Shown here piece after piece: positions 13,867 to 16,424 of a stretch of 16,424 nt of DNA. Position numbers and translations under genes: made by a program. Numbering within the stretch: position 1 is the stretch's first letter; each line of letters opens with the position of its first letter. Source of the stretch: Deinococcus sp. (GTDB lineage Bacteria; Deinococcota; Deinococci; Deinococcales; Deinococcaceae); the NCBI RefSeq assembly GCF_018260405.1, contig NZ_JAGLBG010000057.1, positions 1 through 16,424 on the forward strand, read 5' to 3'. The notes under the pieces are model-generated. The model saw nothing but the letters and a program-made list of their open reading frames with translations, was not told where the DNA came from and did not search any database.

Positions 13867-14011
13867 GGTACAGGCGGTACCTTCTTAACCAAAACGGCTT
13901 CTTGGTCAGAACGGCACCCGTATGGGGCCTGACCGCACCCTTGAAGGGGCCTGCCCGCTTCTTGAGCAAAACGGCACCCTTGAAGGGGCCTGCCCGCTTC
14001 CCGCCTGTACC
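13867..14011. repeat. Repeat-filled gap bounded by an 11-bp inverted repeat
   Basis: GGTACAGGCGG (13867-13877) and CCGCCTGTACC (14001-14011) are perfect inverted copies enclosing the tandem repeats at 13914-14000. Fragments of the form CTTCTTnnnCAnAACGGC recur three times inside (from about 13881, 13899 and 13959). The structure looks like a composite non-coding element rather than a gene. Confidence 0.6.
13914..14000 (+). repeat. 39-bp tandem repeat with self-complementary core
   Basis: The stretch starting GCACCCTTGAAGGGGCCTG at 13935 recurs at 13974, identical through base 27 of the unit, with a degenerate partial copy (GGCACCCGTATGGGGCCTG) at 13914. The core CCCTTGAAGGG is palindromic and gives a small hairpin per unit. 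The array is truncated at the inverted repeat at 14001. Confidence 0.75.
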
Positions 14012-14031
14012 AGAATTGAGCGGAATGGGTA

Positions 14032-14739
14032 TTAGCCCGTCTGAAGCGGCCCTCCCTGAAACGGAATAGGCCAGTTCTGGCGTTCCTGGCGGGCCACAGA
14101 CTCGTGCAGGCACAGGATGGCCGCGTTGCCACGTGCGCCGCGTTCCTGAATGGCGCGGGCCGTGGCCGTGTCGAGGTACGCCAGCCGCAGCAGTTCGGTG
14201 CTGCTCAGGCCGTCGCGGGTCTGGCGCACGCCGCGCTCACGCCGGATGGTCGCGCTGTCGGTGCCCAGTACGCTGCGGTTGCTAATGCTGCCCAACTGTC
14301 CATACACCCGGCCCTCGCCGCCGTGCCGGGCCACAGTGCTCATCAGTTCGCGCCGCGCTCCGCTGCTTTCCAGGCGGGCGGCCAGCCAGCGCCGGGCTTC
14401 GGGATCGGGGTTGGCTTCGGCCACTTGCGCGGCCAGTTTAATGTCACCCTGCATGGCGCGGGCCAGCAGCTCCTGCGCCCGCCTGCGCCAGCGCCGGGCC
14501 TCCGGGGTATCCAGCACAAAGGCCAGCCGTGTGAACTCGGGGACGCTGAGGGTTGGTTCGGGGCCAGCGCCGAAGTCGCTTTCGCCAGGTTCGAGGCCGT
14601 GCAAGGCGGCAAATTCTGCCCAGTCAGCAGGCATAGGCACTCCCAGCGCCAGCAGCGCCGTGGGCGCGTAGAGCTGCCCGTCTGCGCTGGTGGGCAGGCG
14701 TTGTGAGCCGAATTCCAGGGTCAGGTGCAAGTTCTTCAT
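14032..14739 (-). CDS. Phage antirepressor-like (Bro/KilA-type C-terminal region) protein
   Basis: A 235-residue soluble protein. The middle and C-terminal part (about 140-215) contains YGQLGSISNRSVLGTDSATI and GVRQTRDGLSSTELLRLAYL, resembling the region after the DNA-binding domain in phage antirepressor, Bro and DinD-like proteins, where a 'Y.ltn..y..l.G' motif leads into 'lRD.ls..EL'. Residues 78-135 are rich in Arg, Ala and Glu helices (EARRWRRRAQELLARAMQGD). The N-terminal 70 residues do not match a Bro-N domain that I can recognise. The ATG follows an extended -10 by 6 bases, and a 19-bp palindrome lies just upstream, suggesting its own repressor. No other phage genes adjoin it, so it may be a domesticated regulator. 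Family placement is tentative. Confidence 0.55.
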   Translation of the reverse strand: MKNLHLTLEFGSQRLPTSADGQLYAPTALLALGVPMPADWAEFAALHGLEPGESDFGAGPEPTLSVPEFTRLAFVLDTPEARRWRRRAQELLARAMQGDIKLAAQVAEANPDPEARRWLAARLESSGARRELMSTVARHGGEGRVYGQLGSISNRSVLGTDSATIRRERGVRQTRDGLSSTELLRLAYLDTATARAIQERGARGNAAILCLHESVARQERQNWPIPFQGGPLQTG

Positions 14740-14745
14740 GCCAAT

Positions 14746-14754
14746 ATTCTAACA
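14746..14754 (-). promoter_or_regulatory. Extended -10 promoter of the antirepressor-like gene
   Basis: Minus strand TGT-TAGAAT ends 6 bases before the ATG at 14739, predicting a leaderless transcript. No good -35 box is seen; the palindromic operator begins 3 bases upstream of the TG motif. Confidence 0.65.
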
Positions 14755-14757
14755 TAG

Positions 14758-14776
14758 ATTATGCTTATAGCATAAT
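14758..14776. promoter_or_regulatory. 19-bp palindromic operator, RDRM-like
   Basis: ATTATGCT-TAT-AGCATAAT is perfectly symmetric with a 3-base centre. Its inner 17 bp (14759-14775) share the TTATG-N7-CATAA frame and length of the RDRM, differing inside the arms (C/G in place of T/A). Placed between the -35 and -10 positions, it would let a bound dimer shut the promoter. The binder may be DdrO, a DdrO paralogue or an unrelated phage-type repressor. Confidence 0.65.
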
Positions 14777-15042
14777 AAAATCTGCTTATTCACGGCACAC
14801 AGCTGGAACTATAAGCGACCTGGGTTCGGCAAGACGGCGGGGCTGAGGAGGCGCAGCACGCCCCACACCGTGTGTATGATCGCGGCGGCTATTGCTGGCG
14901 TTCGCTGCGCCTGTTGACGACGCCCCACCAGTTGACCCAACGTGAACCGCCTGACAGATGTGCGGAGGCCTCGCGTTCCATGCGGATACCGCCCGCTTGC
15001 CCTGAAACGGGTTCCGGGCGTCAGGGTGTTATGCCATGCAGA

Positions 15043-15076
15043 CAGGGCGATCAACCCTGTTCGGTTGATCGCCCTG
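15043..15076 (-). terminator. 14-bp perfect hairpin after the membrane protein gene
   Basis: CAGGGCGATCAACC (15043-15056) and GGTTGATCGCCCTG (15063-15076) pair perfectly around a 6-base loop, 13 bases beyond the stop of the minus-strand gene that ends at 15090. There is no long T-run, but the stem is very stable. The 266 bases from 14777 to 15042 hold nothing else I can support. Confidence 0.6.
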
Positions 15077-15089
15077 CGGGGGGGTTCAA

Positions 15090-16016
15090 TCAGCGGCGGA
15101 TGCTAACGGTGCGGTGCGTTGCGGCGCTGCGGGCTCCGAACACGCTGGCGGCGATGGTCAGACCAGAGGCGAGCAGCCAGGCCCAGCCAGCGGTGCTGGC
15201 GGCGGTGCGAGCGGTGCGTTCTGCGGTTTGAGCAAGCTGCTGCGCCTGCTTCTCGAGGCGGTCTACTTCCGTGGTAACGACCGTGCGAACTTCCTGTGCC
15301 TGCGCAGCGCTTAGGCCCTGGCGTTCCAAGCGGGCCACAAACTGCTCACCAGTCAGGGCGTTCTTGATGGCGGTGACGCGGGCAGCGGCGAAGTCAGTAA
15401 TGTTACCCAGATCCTGCTTACCCAGGTCGTACTGCGTGCGGCGGAAGATACCGCTCACGACGTTGGCCGTGGCCTGCACCTGCTGCTCGTTCAGGTTGTC
15501 GCTATTCCCGGCAATCAGTTCAACAATGTCGTCCTGATTGATGCCGCTGATGAAGTCCTGCACGCCGCCGCTCTGCGCGGTGGCCGTACCGGCGGCGGCT
15601 GTGGCCGCTACGCCCGCACCAAGAACGTTCCCGGCGGTGCTGGTAACGGTGCCTAGCAAGCGGCTGGCGCTGTTCAGGGCGAACAGGGTGCTTAGCAAGA
15701 TAAGCATGCCAGCGGTTATGAGGCCGGTCAGGGTGGCGTCATCGTGGGTCATAGCAGCGATCCCGTCATCGTTACGGGTGGCGGGCGCAGCGGCGCGCAC
15801 GGCGGTCAGGCCCGCAGCGTACGCACCGACCAGGGCGGCGATGGCCGACCAGATGACAGCCGCCATGCCGACGCCGGAAAGGGTGAGGCCGGTCAGGGCC
15901 GTGATGACGGTGCCTAGGGCCAGCAGGGTGAAAGTGGTCACGAGGCCCATCACCAGGCCAGCAAGAACACCTCGCCAGGAGAGGCGGTGGGACAAATAAT
16001 CTGCGTTCAAAGTCAT
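15090..16016 (-). CDS. Membrane protein with large extracytoplasmic or cytoplasmic helical domain
   Basis: From the ATG at 16016 it is 308 residues. Hydrophobic segments lie at about 15-37, 47-69, 94-113 and 273-292. Between the third and fourth is a roughly 150-residue polar, helix-forming region (GINQDDIVELIAGNSDNLNE onward, then VTTEVDRLEKQAQQLAQTAE) that resembles a coiled coil near its end. I do not recognise the family. The start at 16016 is preferred over ATGs at 16025 and 16055 because a TACCAT box ends 7 bases upstream and the downstream sequence MTLNADYLSHRLSWRG leads directly into the first membrane helix. It is monocistronic, with a hairpin 13 bases after the stop. Confidence 0.75.
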   Translation of the reverse strand: MTLNADYLSHRLSWRGVLAGLVMGLVTTFTLLALGTVITALTGLTLSGVGMAAVIWSAIAALVGAYAAGLTAVRAAAPATRNDDGIAAMTHDDATLTGLITAGMLILLSTLFALNSASRLLGTVTSTAGNVLGAGVAATAAAGTATAQSGGVQDFISGINQDDIVELIAGNSDNLNEQQVQATANVVSGIFRRTQYDLGKQDLGNITDFAAARVTAIKNALTGEQFVARLERQGLSAAQAQEVRTVVTTEVDRLEKQAQQLAQTAERTARTAASTAGWAWLLASGLTIAASVFGARSAATHRTVSIRR

Positions 16017-16023
16017 ACTTGGC

Positions 16024-16029
16024 ATGGTA
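16024..16029 (-). promoter_or_regulatory. -10 box of the 308-residue membrane protein gene
   Basis: Minus strand TACCAT ends 7 bases before the ATG at 16016. TTGACC upstream is 20 bases away, too far for an ideal -35, so the promoter is only moderately convincing. Confidence 0.4.
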
Positions 16030-16147
16030 CGGGACGGTGAGAACCGAGCGGTCAATCCATAAGCGCCCTCTAAGAGAATCTCAAGAAAACGGTAGCACCC
16101 ATCTCATACGCCTTCCGGTTAAAGGCTTTGGAACAACACTTCCACCC

Positions 16148-16173
16148 GAGCCGACCCCTAGAGCCGACCCTTA
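16148..16173 (+). repeat. 13-bp tandem duplication
   Basis: GAGCCGACCCCTA (16148-16160) is followed directly by GAGCCGACCCTTA (16161-16173), with one difference. It is non-coding, in the gap between the membrane protein gene and the right IS end. Confidence 0.7.
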
Positions 16174-16223
16174 GCGCCGCACCGCAAAGCGGGCAAGAGC
16201 AAACCAGCTGCCGGGCGCTGCCA

Positions 16224-16256
16224 GTTGATCATCCGGTGTCCTTGCGGATGGTCAAC
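16224..16256. other. 12-bp hairpin in intergenic region
   Basis: GTTGATCATCCG (16224-16235) and CGGATGGTCAAC (16245-16256) pair over 12 positions with one G-T wobble around a 9-base loop. A shorter GCAAC/GTTGC stem follows (from 16257). There is no T-run and no adjacent gene to terminate. Apart from this, the tandem duplication and the dispersed repeat, the gap from 16030 to 16349 holds nothing I can identify. Confidence 0.55.
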
Positions 16257-16317
16257 GCAACAGATGGCAGTCCGTTGCATCCTTCAGATTCCAACCGGCA
16301 CTGACGTGTACGGTGTT

Positions 16318-16349
16318 CTTTTCCTTCTCGCATCCGCCCGGATTGAATC
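16318..16349 (+). repeat. Dispersed short repeat, copy B
   Basis: CTTTTCCTTCTCGCATCCGC and the following CCGGATTGAATC match the reverse complement of 13822-13855 with three substitutions and one indel. The IS end starts at the very next base (16350), so the IS either inserted inside this repeat or uses its edge as a target. Confidence 0.7.
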
Positions 16350-16424
16350 TGAGAGGCTGTCTGAGGCCCATATCGTCGGAGTATCCATGCTGCCCTCTTC
16401 ATCAGGCGCACAATCGCTGGAGCA
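16350..16424 (+). mobile_element. Insertion sequence end, right copy (partial)
   Basis: Exact inverted copy of bases 1-74 plus one more base. It starts TGAGAGGCTGTCTGAGGCCC and runs off the window. Two identical IS ends facing outward suggest that the contig assembly stopped at copies of one element, or that the two bound a mobile or inverted segment. Confidence 0.7.
16387..16424 (+). CDS. Possible 5' end of transposase (right IS copy, partial)
   Basis: The ATG at 16387 is preceded by GGAG with 5 bases between and opens MLPSSSGAQSLE, cut by the window end. It is the same frame as in the left copy, so the inference is the same: a transposase start about 37 bases inside the IS tip. Confidence 0.3.
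   Translation, partial: MLPSSSGAQSLE

Noticed and set aside
13935..14000. Tandem 39-bp repeat as a CRISPR array
   Set aside because: Fewer than three units, no variable spacers, and no cas genes.
14809..15054. Minus-strand 81-codon open frame
   Set aside because: It begins inside the terminator hairpin, has no promoter or ribosome binding site, and I see no homology; possibly remnant DNA only.
16229..16411. Minus-strand 60-codon open frame entering from the right IS end
   Set aside because: It crosses the IS boundary, a dispersed repeat and a hairpin, and reads opposite to the likely transposase.

Overview
The window looks like a piece of a Deinococcus chromosome or large replicon. The best evidence is a full-length ddrB gene, the genus-restricted single-strand DNA-binding and annealing protein, with a near-perfect 17-bp radiation/desiccation response motif (RDRM) lying directly on its ribosome binding site. 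Most other promoters end 6-10 bases before the start codon, the leaderless arrangement common in Deinococcus, and the GC content is high. No rRNA, CRISPR array or complete transposase is present. The first 74 bases and bases 16350-16423 are exact reverse complements and look like the same end of one insertion sequence, so the window is probably a contig that broke at IS copies.

Layout. 1-74: IS end. 82-1071 (-): exported iron-binding protein with an operator-like dyad over its promoter. 1128-1637: a long gap with two small hairpins. 1667-2269 (+): ddrB under an RDRM. 2264-2526: two copies of a dispersed repeat. 2520-2927 (-): MazG-like NTP pyrophosphatase. 3038-3208 (+): small acidic protein. 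3284-3769 (-): secreted protein resembling a DsbD N-terminal domain. 3807-4110: a third repeat copy, a minus-strand terminator and a possible structured RNA. 4224-4730 (+): lipoprotein with an unclear start. 4827-6248 (+): dihydrolipoyl dehydrogenase. 6683-9555 (+): der, a membrane protein, yceD and moaC. 9645-11357 (+): membrane protein combining a possible anti-sigma-like N-terminus, five internal repeats and a bactofilin-like segment. 11356-11565: small inverted-repeat element. 11565-12977 (-): exported prephenate dehydratase fused to a chorismate mutase. 13157-13780 (+): deoxynucleoside kinase. 13822-14011: repeat-rich gap. 14032-14739 (-): antirepressor-like protein with a 19-bp palindromic operator. 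15090-16016 (-): membrane protein. 16148-16349: repeats and a hairpin leading into the right IS end.

How it fits together. Several genes relate to nucleotide supply and genome protection (ddrB, the MazG-like house-cleaning enzyme, the deoxynucleoside kinase), mixed with housekeeping genes (lpd, der, yceD, moaC). Mobile and repetitive DNA fills the gaps and repeatedly abuts stop codons exactly. The points most worth following up are the exported prephenate dehydratase-chorismate mutase fusion, the RDRM-like palindrome upstream of the antirepressor-like gene, the repeat family whose hairpin loop is inverted between copies, and a possible structured RNA with two competing folds ahead of a strong terminator.
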